A DNA stretch of 64,000 nt from Prevotella sp. UBA4268 (GTDB lineage: Bacteria > Bacteroidota > Bacteroidia > Bacteroidales > Bacteroidaceae), in NCBI GenBank assembly GCA_002395135.1, contig DGWC01000009.1, positions 1-64,000 of the forward strand, written 5' to 3'. A program made the position numbers and the translations under genes. The notes below the pieces were generated by a model, which made no database searches, was not told the DNA's origin, and saw nothing but the letters and a program-made list of their open reading frames with translations. How positions within the stretch are numbered: the first letter of the stretch is position 1; the number at the start of each line of letters is the position of its first letter. Positions 7,968 to 15,569 of the stretch are shown here, one piece after another.

Positions 7968-8738
7968 ATGATTACATTATCATCGCTCACCATAGGCTAT
8001 CATTCTAAGAACGGCTGCAAGACCGTGGCCGAGCGTATCACCGCCGTTATCCGGCCGGGCGAACTCACCTGCCTGATAGGTCCCAATGGGGTGGGCAAGT
8101 CAACCCTCTTGCGCACGCTCAGCGCCTTCCAGCCGCCCCTTTCCGGAGAGATCGCCGTCAACGGGCAGCCCCTGGCGAGCCTCACCGACAGGCAGTTGAG
8201 CCGTCTCATCGGCATCGTGCTCACCTCGAAGCCCGACATTCAGAACATGTCGGTCTATGAACTTGTCTCCCTGGGGAGGAGTCCCTACACAGGGTTCTGG
8301 GGGAAACTGTCAGCCCAGGACAAGGAGATCGTAGACGAGAGCATACGAATGGTGGGCATTAAGCATCTGAGGGAGCGCATGGTGCAGACACTGAGCGACG
8401 GCGAGCGGCAGAAAATGATGATTGCCAAGGCGCTGGCGCAGCAGACGCCTGTCATCTTCCTTGACGAGCCTACGGCCTTTCTCGACTACCCCAGCAAGGT
8501 GGAAATGCTGCAACTGCTTCACCGCCTGAGCCGCGAGACTCAGAAAACGATTTTCCTCTCCACCCACGACCTGGAACTTGCCTTGCAGATTGCCGACACG
8601 CTCTGGCTGATGCAGCCGCAGCAACCCGTTGCCATCGGCTCGCCGCAAGCACTTGCCGATAGCGGGCAGTTGGGCGCGTTTCTCAGCAAGCCGGGAATCC
8701 GCTTCGACAAAAAAACACTGACCATTCACGTGGAATAG
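7968..8738 (+). CDS. FecE/BtuD-type ABC transporter ATP-binding protein
   Basis: 256 residues, a complete ATPase. Walker A GPNGVGKSTLLRTLSA (about 37-52), Q-loop region VLTSKPDIQNMSVYELVSLG with the GRSPYTGFWGKLS segment characteristic of iron-siderophore/cobalamin importers, signature LSDGERQKMMIAKALAQQ, Walker B VIFLDEPTAFLD and the switch His in STHDLELAL. By family it should power a FecCD/BtuC permease for iron-chelate, haem or B12 uptake. No permease or binding protein is adjacent, so it is either an orphan or serves a permease encoded elsewhere. The gene stands alone, 97 bp after the protease gene and converging on the small minus-strand genes. Confidence 0.85.
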   Translation: MITLSSLTIGYHSKNGCKTVAERITAVIRPGELTCLIGPNGVGKSTLLRTLSAFQPPLSGEIAVNGQPLASLTDRQLSRLIGIVLTSKPDIQNMSVYELVSLGRSPYTGFWGKLSAQDKEIVDESIRMVGIKHLRERMVQTLSDGERQKMMIAKALAQQTPVIFLDEPTAFLDYPSKVEMLQLLHRLSRETQKTIFLSTHDLELALQIADTLWLMQPQQPVAIGSPQALADSGQLGAFLSKPGIRFDKKTLTIHVE

Positions 8739-8790
8739 CCAGTGCCTGGATGTATTGGTTTTCGTATGAAAAGGGAAACGGCAAGGAGTG

Positions 8791-8973
8791 TTATTTGTTC
8801 ATTTCGTCCTCGGGGTCCCAAAGGGTAAACGGTTTCACGCGTATCTCGTTCTTCTCCATGATGAGCGGTTCGTCGTATACGTCCATTTGTAAATCGCCAG
8901 AACCTGCCAACATGGAATCGTCAGCATTAAAGTCTAATTCCCTGATAGCGGGTTTCATATATGGTCTTTTCAT
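8791..8973 (-). CDS. Small Bacteroidota peptide with YMKP start and LAGSG motif
   Basis: 60 residues beginning MKRPYMKPAIRELDF, then DSMLAGSGDLQMDVYDEP and a charged end WDPEDEMNK. Many Prevotella and Bacteroides genomes encode short proteins of this plan (MKK.Y..P.I, then a M/L-L-x-GSG motif), usually unnamed. The Gly-Ser after a hydrophobic pair resembles a leader-peptide cleavage point, but this is only resemblance. It follows the 9007-10128 gene by 33 bp on the same strand, so the two are probably co-transcribed. Function unknown. Confidence 0.65.
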   Translation of the reverse strand: MKRPYMKPAIRELDFNADDSMLAGSGDLQMDVYDEPLIMEKNEIRVKPFTLWDPEDEMNK

Positions 8974-9006
8974 AGTTGTTGTCGGATTTGATTAGATAGT
9001 TACTTC

Positions 9007-10128
9007 TTATTTAACGATTACTTTCTTGCCATTGTGAATGTAGATGCCTTTTTGCAAAGGTGCATCAATGCGCATGCCGTTCAGGTTGTACCAGTTGTTG
9101 TCGGCTGGGCGTGCGGTCTGGTCGGCAAAGCCGTGGCTGATGCCTGTTGTTACCTCCTCGTCGAATGCATAGAAGTCCTTGGCTCCTGATTCTTTAATGA
9201 CAAGGTAGACACTGCCGGCAGGGAATTTGACACCCTTGTTCACTTTATAGAATCCCACTTTGCCATTCTTTTCGGCAATGGCATAGATGGTGCTGGCATC
9301 GCCAGATACAGAACTGTCTCCTTCTTTCAGTATGTTGTTGCTCAGTTTGTTCACAGTTCCTTTTGCCAACTTCTTGGCGATGTAGTGGTTTCTGTTGCCG
9401 TAGAGGATGATAGGAGTACCCGCCGGAACTTGTGTCACCTGTTGTAGTGTTACCTTTTGTTTGTTGGCATCGGTCACGATGAACGCTTTCAAATCATTAG
9501 TCTCGGTAAAGTCATAATCCGTTGAGGTCAATGTGACAAAGGATGAATAGGAATCATATTCTTTTTTTATGATGAGGTCACCGTCTTGGGAAACTTTCTT
9601 GTACAAGCAAGAATAGTAGGTGCTGTTGGATTTGTTACAAGAAAACTTGCTTGCATTATTGCAAATATACAATCCTGTTTCAACGTTCATGATGCGGAGG
9701 CTATTGTTGTTCACCACCAATTTCCACTTCAATCTGGAAGCACTCATGTCTGTTGTTAACTTGAGATCTTTAGCCGAATTTGTTCCACCTTGGATATACA
9801 TGCTAGAACTTTTGACTTGTAGCAGATAAGTGTTGGTCTCGCTTTCAACTGGAATAAGTTTTATGTGATCGGGTACAAGGGTAGTGGTTATCAACAAATA
9901 GCCGTTGATAAGATTCGCTTTGCCAGGACTTGTGGTGCCTAATGCGTCTTTGTTTGTTTTGAACGCACAGTCTCCGTTTTCTTGGCAAATAGCAAACTCG
10001 TCTTCAGGATGGATGTCACTTACCGATGTCAGTTTCTGATAGAGTTCATCGTCAGCGAACATCTGCGCATTACCGATAATCAGTAATGCAGCAATAGTTA
10101 GAAATTTGATTATAAGTTTGTTTCTCAT
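9007..10128 (-). CDS. Secreted protein of unknown function with GIYIxNGKKVIVK C-terminal tail
   Basis: 373 residues. The start at 10128 gives a good signal peptide (MRNKLIIKFLTIAALLIIGN) and lies 41 bp after a -7 box; a longer in-frame start at 10221 would put a hydrophobic extension ahead of it and overrun the promoter. The body is beta-rich with no enzyme motif I recognise. It contains a KWKLVVNNNSLRIMNVETGLYICNN segment resembling beta-trefoil/lectin-like units. The tail WYNLNGMRIDAPLQKGIYIH then NGKKVIVK is a Prevotella C-terminal signature that also ends the GH5 protein at 22420. Lower GC than its neighbours by eye. Likely co-transcribed with the small peptide downstream. Confidence 0.6.
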   Translation of the reverse strand: MRNKLIIKFLTIAALLIIGNAQMFADDELYQKLTSVSDIHPEDEFAICQENGDCAFKTNKDALGTTSPGKANLINGYLLITTTLVPDHIKLIPVESETNTYLLQVKSSSMYIQGGTNSAKDLKLTTDMSASRLKWKLVVNNNSLRIMNVETGLYICNNASKFSCNKSNSTYYSCLYKKVSQDGDLIIKKEYDSYSSFVTLTSTDYDFTETNDLKAFIVTDANKQKVTLQQVTQVPAGTPIILYGNRNHYIAKKLAKGTVNKLSNNILKEGDSSVSGDASTIYAIAEKNGKVGFYKVNKGVKFPAGSVYLVIKESGAKDFYAFDEEVTTGISHGFADQTARPADNNWYNLNGMRIDAPLQKGIYIHNGKKVIVK

Positions 10129-10169
10129 ATCATTTATGGTTAAAACTATTAATAATTGAAATTTTAATA

Positions 10170-10177
10170 CAAAGGTA
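10170..10177 (-). promoter_or_regulatory. -7 promoter box for the 9007-10128 gene
   Basis: Minus strand reads TACCTTTG, fitting TAnnTTTG, 41 bp upstream of the chosen start. Confidence 0.55.
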
Positions 10178-10304
10178 TGAATTATTACGGCAAATGTATT
10201 AATAATACAGATAATTAACATAATTTAAACATACAGAATACGGTTCTTTGGAATTTCATTTACTGAAAATCATCCTCAAATGAGTGATTCTGAATTATAA
10301 TTCG

Positions 10305-10312
10305 TATCTTTG
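10305..10312 (+). promoter_or_regulatory. -7 promoter box for the MATE gene
   Basis: TATCTTTG lies 20 bp upstream of ATG 10333. A possible TTG start at 10318 would leave almost no leader, so 10333 is preferred. Confidence 0.6.
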
Positions 10313-10332
10313 CAACCTTGAAAGAAGAATCG

Positions 10333-11700
10333 ATGAAAAAAAGCGAGATGTTGTTGGAAATGATCCGAAACGGGCAGGAAATGACCGGCGGGCAAAAACT
10401 CAATTTGATTTATCAGTTGAGTATTCCTTCCATTCTGGCACAGATTACGAGTGTAATGATGTTCTTCATCGATCAGGCCATGGTGGGGCGTATCGGTGTG
10501 GAAGCCGCTGCTGCCTGTGGACTGGTAGAGTCGTCAACATGGCTATGTGGCAGTATGACAAGTGCTGCTTCGATGGGTTTCTCCGTGCAGGTGGCCCATT
10601 TCATCGGGGCCAACGATTTCAAGAAAGCCCGTTCAGTGTTCCGTCACGGATTGATTATAACGTTGCTTTTCAGCATTCTCATTGAAACGGTGGGGTTGTT
10701 GATATCCGGCAGACTGCCTTTCTGGTTGGGCGGCGGTGCCGACATCGCTGGCAATGCAACCATTTATTTTGCTGTTTTCATGTTGGTGATGCCCTTCTTC
10801 CAACTGTCCAATCTGTCGGGTTCCATGCTTAAGTGTTCGGGCAATATGCGAATTCCCAGTATCATGAGTGTGATGATGTGTGTGTTGGACGTGGTTTTCA
10901 ATTATATCTTCATCTTTGTGTTCCATCTGGGAGTTCTGGGTGTGGCCATCGGAACGGGACTGGCCATTGTGATAGGCGGCAGCGTGCAGGCCTATTATGC
11001 GGTGTGTAAGAGTGATATGCTCTCGCTGGTGAAGAGGATGGAGAAGTTTGTCCTCAACTGGGACTATATCAGGAATGCCTTGAAAATCAGTGCTCCCATG
11101 GCGGCACAGTCGATATTGATGAGCGGTGCGCAGATTGTGAGTACGATGATAGTGGCACCGTTGGGCAATATTTCCATTGCTGCCAACACGTTTGCCATCA
11201 CAGCAGAGAGCCTGTGCTATATGCCGGGCTATGGAATCGGTGAGGCCGCCACCACATTGATAGGGCAGAGTATAGGCGCAGGGCGCAGGGAACTCTGCAA
11301 GAGTTTCTCGCGGATGGCCGTTTTCTCAGGCATGATTGTGATGGCATTGATGGGTGCTGTGATGTATGTCACGGCTCCACAACTCATGGCCATTATGACT
11401 CCCGAGCAGGCAATCGTGGATCTGGGTGCCGCCGTGTTGAGGATTGAGGCATTTGCCGAGCCAATGTTTGCGGCCTCGATAGTCTGCTATAGTGTTTTCG
11501 TGGGTGCCGGCGACACCTTCAAGCCAGCATTGATGAATCTCTGTTCGATGTGGTTTGTGCGCCTTTCGCTTGCTGCCTTGCTGGCGCGAGACTACGGGCT
11601 GCGCGGAGTATGGACGGCCATGGCCATAGAACTGATATTCAGGGGAAGCATCTTCTTGTGGAGGATGTTCCGCGGAAAATGGATGAAGCAGATATCCTGA
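10333..11700 (+). CDS. MATE family efflux transporter
   Basis: 455 residues, about 12 transmembrane helices in two homologous halves (for example IYQLSIPSILAQITSVMMFF with the family-typical MVGRIG turn, and APMAAQSILMSGAQIVSTMI in the second half). MATE proteins export drugs or other organic cations in exchange for H+ or Na+ across the inner membrane. The family motif GMGIGEAATTLIGQ is seen as GYGIGEAATTLIGQSIGAGR in the second half. Monocistronic by context, with its own promoter. The M13 peptidase follows 60 bp later and could be read through. The substrate cannot be told from sequence. Confidence 0.9.
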   Translation: MKKSEMLLEMIRNGQEMTGGQKLNLIYQLSIPSILAQITSVMMFFIDQAMVGRIGVEAAAACGLVESSTWLCGSMTSAASMGFSVQVAHFIGANDFKKARSVFRHGLIITLLFSILIETVGLLISGRLPFWLGGGADIAGNATIYFAVFMLVMPFFQLSNLSGSMLKCSGNMRIPSIMSVMMCVLDVVFNYIFIFVFHLGVLGVAIGTGLAIVIGGSVQAYYAVCKSDMLSLVKRMEKFVLNWDYIRNALKISAPMAAQSILMSGAQIVSTMIVAPLGNISIAANTFAITAESLCYMPGYGIGEAATTLIGQSIGAGRRELCKSFSRMAVFSGMIVMALMGAVMYVTAPQLMAIMTPEQAIVDLGAAVLRIEAFAEPMFAASIVCYSVFVGAGDTFKPALMNLCSMWFVRLSLAALLARDYGLRGVWTAMAIELIFRGSIFLWRMFRGKWMKQIS

Positions 11701-11759
11701 GTGAGGATATACAGTGGATTAGGCTAAATTCAAAATTACAATAACCTTTAAAAACAATC

Positions 11760-13787
11760 ATGATGAAAAGAAAAATGCTAACAATCGCCCTCGTCTGTGC
11801 AGCCTTTTCTGCTTGGGCTCAGGGCGGAAAAACTGGCATCGACAGGTCGAACCTCGACTTATCGGTGAAACCAGGAGACAATTTCTATCAGTATGCCGCA
11901 GGCGGATGGCTTAAGAATCATCCACTCGATGCCGAGCATGTGAGCAATGGATCTTTTAACGATCTGGATGAACTCAACCAGAAACGCATTCAGGAACTGA
12001 TTCTTCAGTATGCCGACGGAAAGCAGGCAAAAGGCTCGTTGGGGCAGAAGATAGGCAGCCTCTATCGGTTGATGATGGATAGCGTGAGGCTGAACAAGGA
12101 GGGATATGCCCCTCTCAAACCCACCTTGGCGAAAATCGCTGCCATCAAGAGCCGCAAGGAGTATCAGGTGGTTACTGCACAGTTGGACCGCAGAGGAGAG
12201 AATACGATGATGTTCGGTATCGGCGTGGGAGCCGATATGCGCAATGCCGGCATGAATCTGGTGAGCGTTGGTCAGGGCGGAATCGGCCTCGGTTCGCGAG
12301 ACTATTATCTGAATGACGATGCACAGACGGTGAAAATACGCGATACCTACAAGAACTATATGAAGACCCTCTTTAAAATGGTGGGCAGCGATGAGGCTAC
12401 GGCAGAGAAGAAAATGCAGGCCGTGATGAACATCGAAACACGTATAGCGAAGGCAAGTTACAGTCGGGTGGAACTGCGCGACATTGACAAGAACTATCAT
12501 AAGATGAATTATGCACAGTTGGTGGAAGACTTTCCTGGCATCGACTGGGGCAATGTGTTCCTGATTTCCGGCTTCCCCGCATTCGATATGGTGGATGTTG
12601 GTCAGCCGGAGCCTGTTCATGAAGTGGAGAAAATCTTGGCAGACACATCGCTCGATGACCTGAAAGCCTATGCCGAGATACGCGTCATCATGGGTGCTGC
12701 CAGTCAGTTGAGCGATGATTTCCGTGCAGAGTCGTTCAAACTCAGTCAGGTGATGAATGGTGTTCAGCAGGACCGCCCCCGCTGGAAACGTGCTGTCGGT
12801 TTGGTAAGCAGCGTCATGGGCGAGGCCATCGGCAAACTCTATGTGGAGAAATACTTCCCCGAAAGCAGCAAGCAGCAGATGCTTAAACTGGTGAACAACC
12901 TGCAAGTGGCCTTGGCTCAGCGCATTGAGGAGGCTACCTGGATGAGCCAGGAAACAAAGGCACAGGCCAAAGACAAACTGGATCATTTCATCATTAAGAT
13001 TGGCTATCCCGATAAGTGGAAAGACTACAGCGGATTGCAGGTTGACGAAACCCTTTCGCTCTATGAGAACCTGCAGAACATTTCAGAGTATATGACGCTT
13101 GATGAACTGCAACGCAAGGTGAACAAACCCGTGGACAAGATGGAGTGGCTGATGACACCGCAGACCATCAATGCCTACTATAATCCTACCACCAACGAGA
13201 TCTGCTTCCCCGCTGCCATCTTACAGCCGCCGTTCTTCGATCCGAATGCCGACGATGCCGTGAACTATGGAGCCATCGGTGGTGTTATCGGACATGAGAT
13301 GAGCCATGGCTTTGACGACCAGGGATCTCAGTTCGACAAGACCGGAAACCAGCATAACTGGTGGACAGAGCAGGACAAGAAGAACTATGACCAGCGCACC
13401 AAAGTGCTTGAAAACTATTTCGGCACCGTGGAGGCCGTGCCTGGTAAGAAGATTAATGGCAAGCAGACGCTGGGTGAGAACATTGGAGACAATGGCGGTC
13501 TGAACGTGGCTTTCCGTGCTTTGCAGAACTCCATGAAGGAGAAACCGCTCACCACGATTGACGGCTTCACTCCCGAACAGCGCTTCTTCCTGTCATGGGC
13601 GCGCGTTTGGGCCAGCAATATGCGTCCGGAATATGTGGAGTATCTCATCACCGTTGACACGCACTCGCCCAACGAGGCACGCGTGAACGCAGCCCTGCCG
13701 CATATCGATGCGTGGTATGATGCCTTTAAGGTGAAGAAGGGTAGTAAACTCTTCATTCCGAAGAATAAAAGGGCTCACATCTGGTAA
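11760..13787 (+). CDS. M13 (neprilysin/PepO) family zinc metallopeptidase
   Basis: 675 residues with a signal peptide (MKRKMLTIALVCAAFSAWAQ), so periplasmic or secreted. The N-terminal M13 domain starts at DLSVKPGDNFYQYAAGGW. The catalytic domain has the zinc motif HEMSH at about 512-516, INAYYNPTTNEICFPAAILQ upstream of it (the NAYY substrate-binding motif), the third zinc ligand region GENIGDNGG at about 575, and the C-terminal RVNAALPHIDAWYDAF. These are all key family features, so the enzyme appears intact. It cleaves oligopeptides. Start 11760 or the adjacent ATG at 11763. A strong bidirectional hairpin ends the gene. Confidence 0.92.
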   Translation: MMKRKMLTIALVCAAFSAWAQGGKTGIDRSNLDLSVKPGDNFYQYAAGGWLKNHPLDAEHVSNGSFNDLDELNQKRIQELILQYADGKQAKGSLGQKIGSLYRLMMDSVRLNKEGYAPLKPTLAKIAAIKSRKEYQVVTAQLDRRGENTMMFGIGVGADMRNAGMNLVSVGQGGIGLGSRDYYLNDDAQTVKIRDTYKNYMKTLFKMVGSDEATAEKKMQAVMNIETRIAKASYSRVELRDIDKNYHKMNYAQLVEDFPGIDWGNVFLISGFPAFDMVDVGQPEPVHEVEKILADTSLDDLKAYAEIRVIMGAASQLSDDFRAESFKLSQVMNGVQQDRPRWKRAVGLVSSVMGEAIGKLYVEKYFPESSKQQMLKLVNNLQVALAQRIEEATWMSQETKAQAKDKLDHFIIKIGYPDKWKDYSGLQVDETLSLYENLQNISEYMTLDELQRKVNKPVDKMEWLMTPQTINAYYNPTTNEICFPAAILQPPFFDPNADDAVNYGAIGGVIGHEMSHGFDDQGSQFDKTGNQHNWWTEQDKKNYDQRTKVLENYFGTVEAVPGKKINGKQTLGENIGDNGGLNVAFRALQNSMKEKPLTTIDGFTPEQRFFLSWARVWASNMRPEYVEYLITVDTHSPNEARVNAALPHIDAWYDAFKVKKGSKLFIPKNKRAHIW

Positions 13788-13802
13788 GTAAATGAATAAT
13801 GA

Positions 13803-13842
13803 TTGGCGGCTAAATCAACAGGAATGCTGATTTAGCCGCCAA
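13803..13842. terminator. Bidirectional terminator hairpin between M13 peptidase and GH43
   Basis: A perfect 15-bp stem, TTGGCGGCTAAATCA (13803-13817) with TGATTTAGCCGCCAA (13828-13842), around a 10-nt loop, between two converging genes. T-rich flanks are modest, but the position and stem strength fit a shared terminator for the peptidase and for the minus-strand xylan enzyme operon. Confidence 0.8.
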
Positions 13843-13874
13843 ATCTTATGTCATGAATAAACTTTCTACTAAAC

Positions 13875-15551
13875 CTATTGGGCTGTTGCATAGAGTCCGA
13901 TGCAGACTCCGATGAATCCGCCCGAGCGACTGGTACTCAGGTTTACGGCATCCACTCCTGCTGCGAGAGTCTTCCATTCGCCTCCCTGCGAATAATAGAA
14001 CGAGTAGTAGCGGCCGTCACCTTCTATTTTCAGTTTCACAGACTTGCTGCCGTCGATGAAAGCAGATCCGCAAAGTGTACGCTGGCGTTCGGCACGCGTG
14101 AGTGTAATGGCCGGTTTACCGTCGAGCAGGGTCTTTCCCATTACGAAATTGAAATCCTCATTCTGAAGCAATGCCAGTCCTGCAATGTCCTTTTCCGTCT
14201 TCGGGCTGAAGTCTACTTCTGTTTCGGCTGAGAATGCGGTGTGCTGCTGACGGCAGAAAAGAGCCGAGAGCGGTAGGCGCTGGCTGATGTCGGCTTTGGC
14301 CGGTTTGATGGTAAGGGAACCATTGCCCCACTGATAGCGTTCTGTTTCCGGGTTGCGCAGGAAAATCCAACGGTCGTCCAGTTTTTCGCTGTCAAACCTG
14401 TCAATGTATGAGAAATTGCCTGTAAACAGGTTCTCTTTGGGTTGCAGTCCGGGCTTGTCTACCACGGTAGGCACCACTTTTCCCTTTTCCAGTATTTCGG
14501 GCCATCCGTCTTTCCAAGTCACGGGCAGCATATAGGTGTCGCGCCCGGTGTTGTAGTAAGGTCCCTCATAGGCGCGGCAGCCGAGGAATACAGCCCACCA
14601 ACTTCCATCTTTGGCTTGCAGCAAGTCGGCATGGCCAGTGCTCGTCACGATGTCTGGGCGGTCTGCAGGAACGCCTGTTCGCTGGGTGAGTATCGGGTTG
14701 TTGGGGCATTCTTCCCATGAATCGGCACGTGTGATGTCGGCTTTCAGTGGTGCACGGAATATTACTTCTGAATGCCAGTCGCCTGTTCCTCCCTCGGCGC
14801 ACATGAGATAATAATATTTGCCGATGCGGTAGAGGTGCGGCCCTTCAATCCAGATGGGGCGTTCCTCCACGTGGGTTCCTCCACGTACTATCTGACTCCA
14901 TGCCTTGCCGCCGTTCTTGGGCTTGATGATACTGTCGCCCTTGGTGTCGAATCTCAGGATGCGGATGGCGCGCTGACCCTCATAGTCGGCTCCTCCCTCC
15001 ACGGGTCCGTTGTGTACGATGTAGGCTTTTCCGTCATTGTCGAAGAACAGCGACGGGTCGATGCCGTCGATTTCTGGCAGCAGGATAGGGTCGCTCCAGC
15101 CCTTGGCCGGGTCGGTGGTTTTCACAACAAAGTTGCCAAGACGAATGTTGGTAGTAATCATGTAGAACGTCTTGTTCTTCGGATTATACTTGATGTCGGG
15201 TGCGAAGATGCCTTCTGACACGCGTTGTCCCTCTAAGGGAAGTTGCGACTTGCGATTGAGCACATGGCCGGCATGCTGCCAGTTGACAAGGTCCTTGCTC
15301 TTGAAGAGCGGCACACCAGGGAAGAAGGCAAACGAGGAGTTGACCAGATAATAGGTATCGCCCACTCGGCAGAACGAGGGGTCAGGATAGAATCCTGCGA
15401 GGATGGGGTTGAAATACTGCGATGCGGGATTGATTTCTTTCTCGAATCGCTGGTCGTGCCCGTCATAGGCGAAATATTTGAATTGGGCTACTTGGGCCCC
15501 TGCGGTGGTGATGCAAGCAGACAGCATCAGTGCGGATAGCATTTTTTTCAT
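13875..15551 (-). CDS. GH43 beta-xylosidase / alpha-L-arabinofuranosidase with C-terminal beta-sandwich
   Basis: 558 residues with a signal peptide (MKKMLSALMLSACITTAGA). Five-bladed beta-propeller GH43 with the three expected acids: general base Asp57 in GFYPDPSF, pKa modulator Asp165 in DGIDPSLFF and general acid Glu236 in IEGPHLY. After about residue 355 comes a beta-sandwich of the type found in GH43 xylosidase/arabinofuranosidase proteins (subfamily 12-like by overall look; not verified). It releases xylose or arabinose from xylo-oligosaccharides. Last gene of a four-gene minus-strand operon (CE6-CE1, GH10-CE1, GH3, GH43), 18 bp after the GH3 gene. Confidence 0.88.
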   Translation of the reverse strand: MKKMLSALMLSACITTAGAQVAQFKYFAYDGHDQRFEKEINPASQYFNPILAGFYPDPSFCRVGDTYYLVNSSFAFFPGVPLFKSKDLVNWQHAGHVLNRKSQLPLEGQRVSEGIFAPDIKYNPKNKTFYMITTNIRLGNFVVKTTDPAKGWSDPILLPEIDGIDPSLFFDNDGKAYIVHNGPVEGGADYEGQRAIRILRFDTKGDSIIKPKNGGKAWSQIVRGGTHVEERPIWIEGPHLYRIGKYYYLMCAEGGTGDWHSEVIFRAPLKADITRADSWEECPNNPILTQRTGVPADRPDIVTSTGHADLLQAKDGSWWAVFLGCRAYEGPYYNTGRDTYMLPVTWKDGWPEILEKGKVVPTVVDKPGLQPKENLFTGNFSYIDRFDSEKLDDRWIFLRNPETERYQWGNGSLTIKPAKADISQRLPLSALFCRQQHTAFSAETEVDFSPKTEKDIAGLALLQNEDFNFVMGKTLLDGKPAITLTRAERQRTLCGSAFIDGSKSVKLKIEGDGRYYSFYYSQGGEWKTLAAGVDAVNLSTSRSGGFIGVCIGLYATAQ

Positions 15552-15569
15552 ATATGTGTGACAAATTGA

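Noticed and set aside
10185..10225. Possible further 22-bp array near CAAATGTATTAATAATAC
   Set aside because: Only one loosely similar unit pair in very AT-rich promoter sequence; pitch and dyad are not kept.
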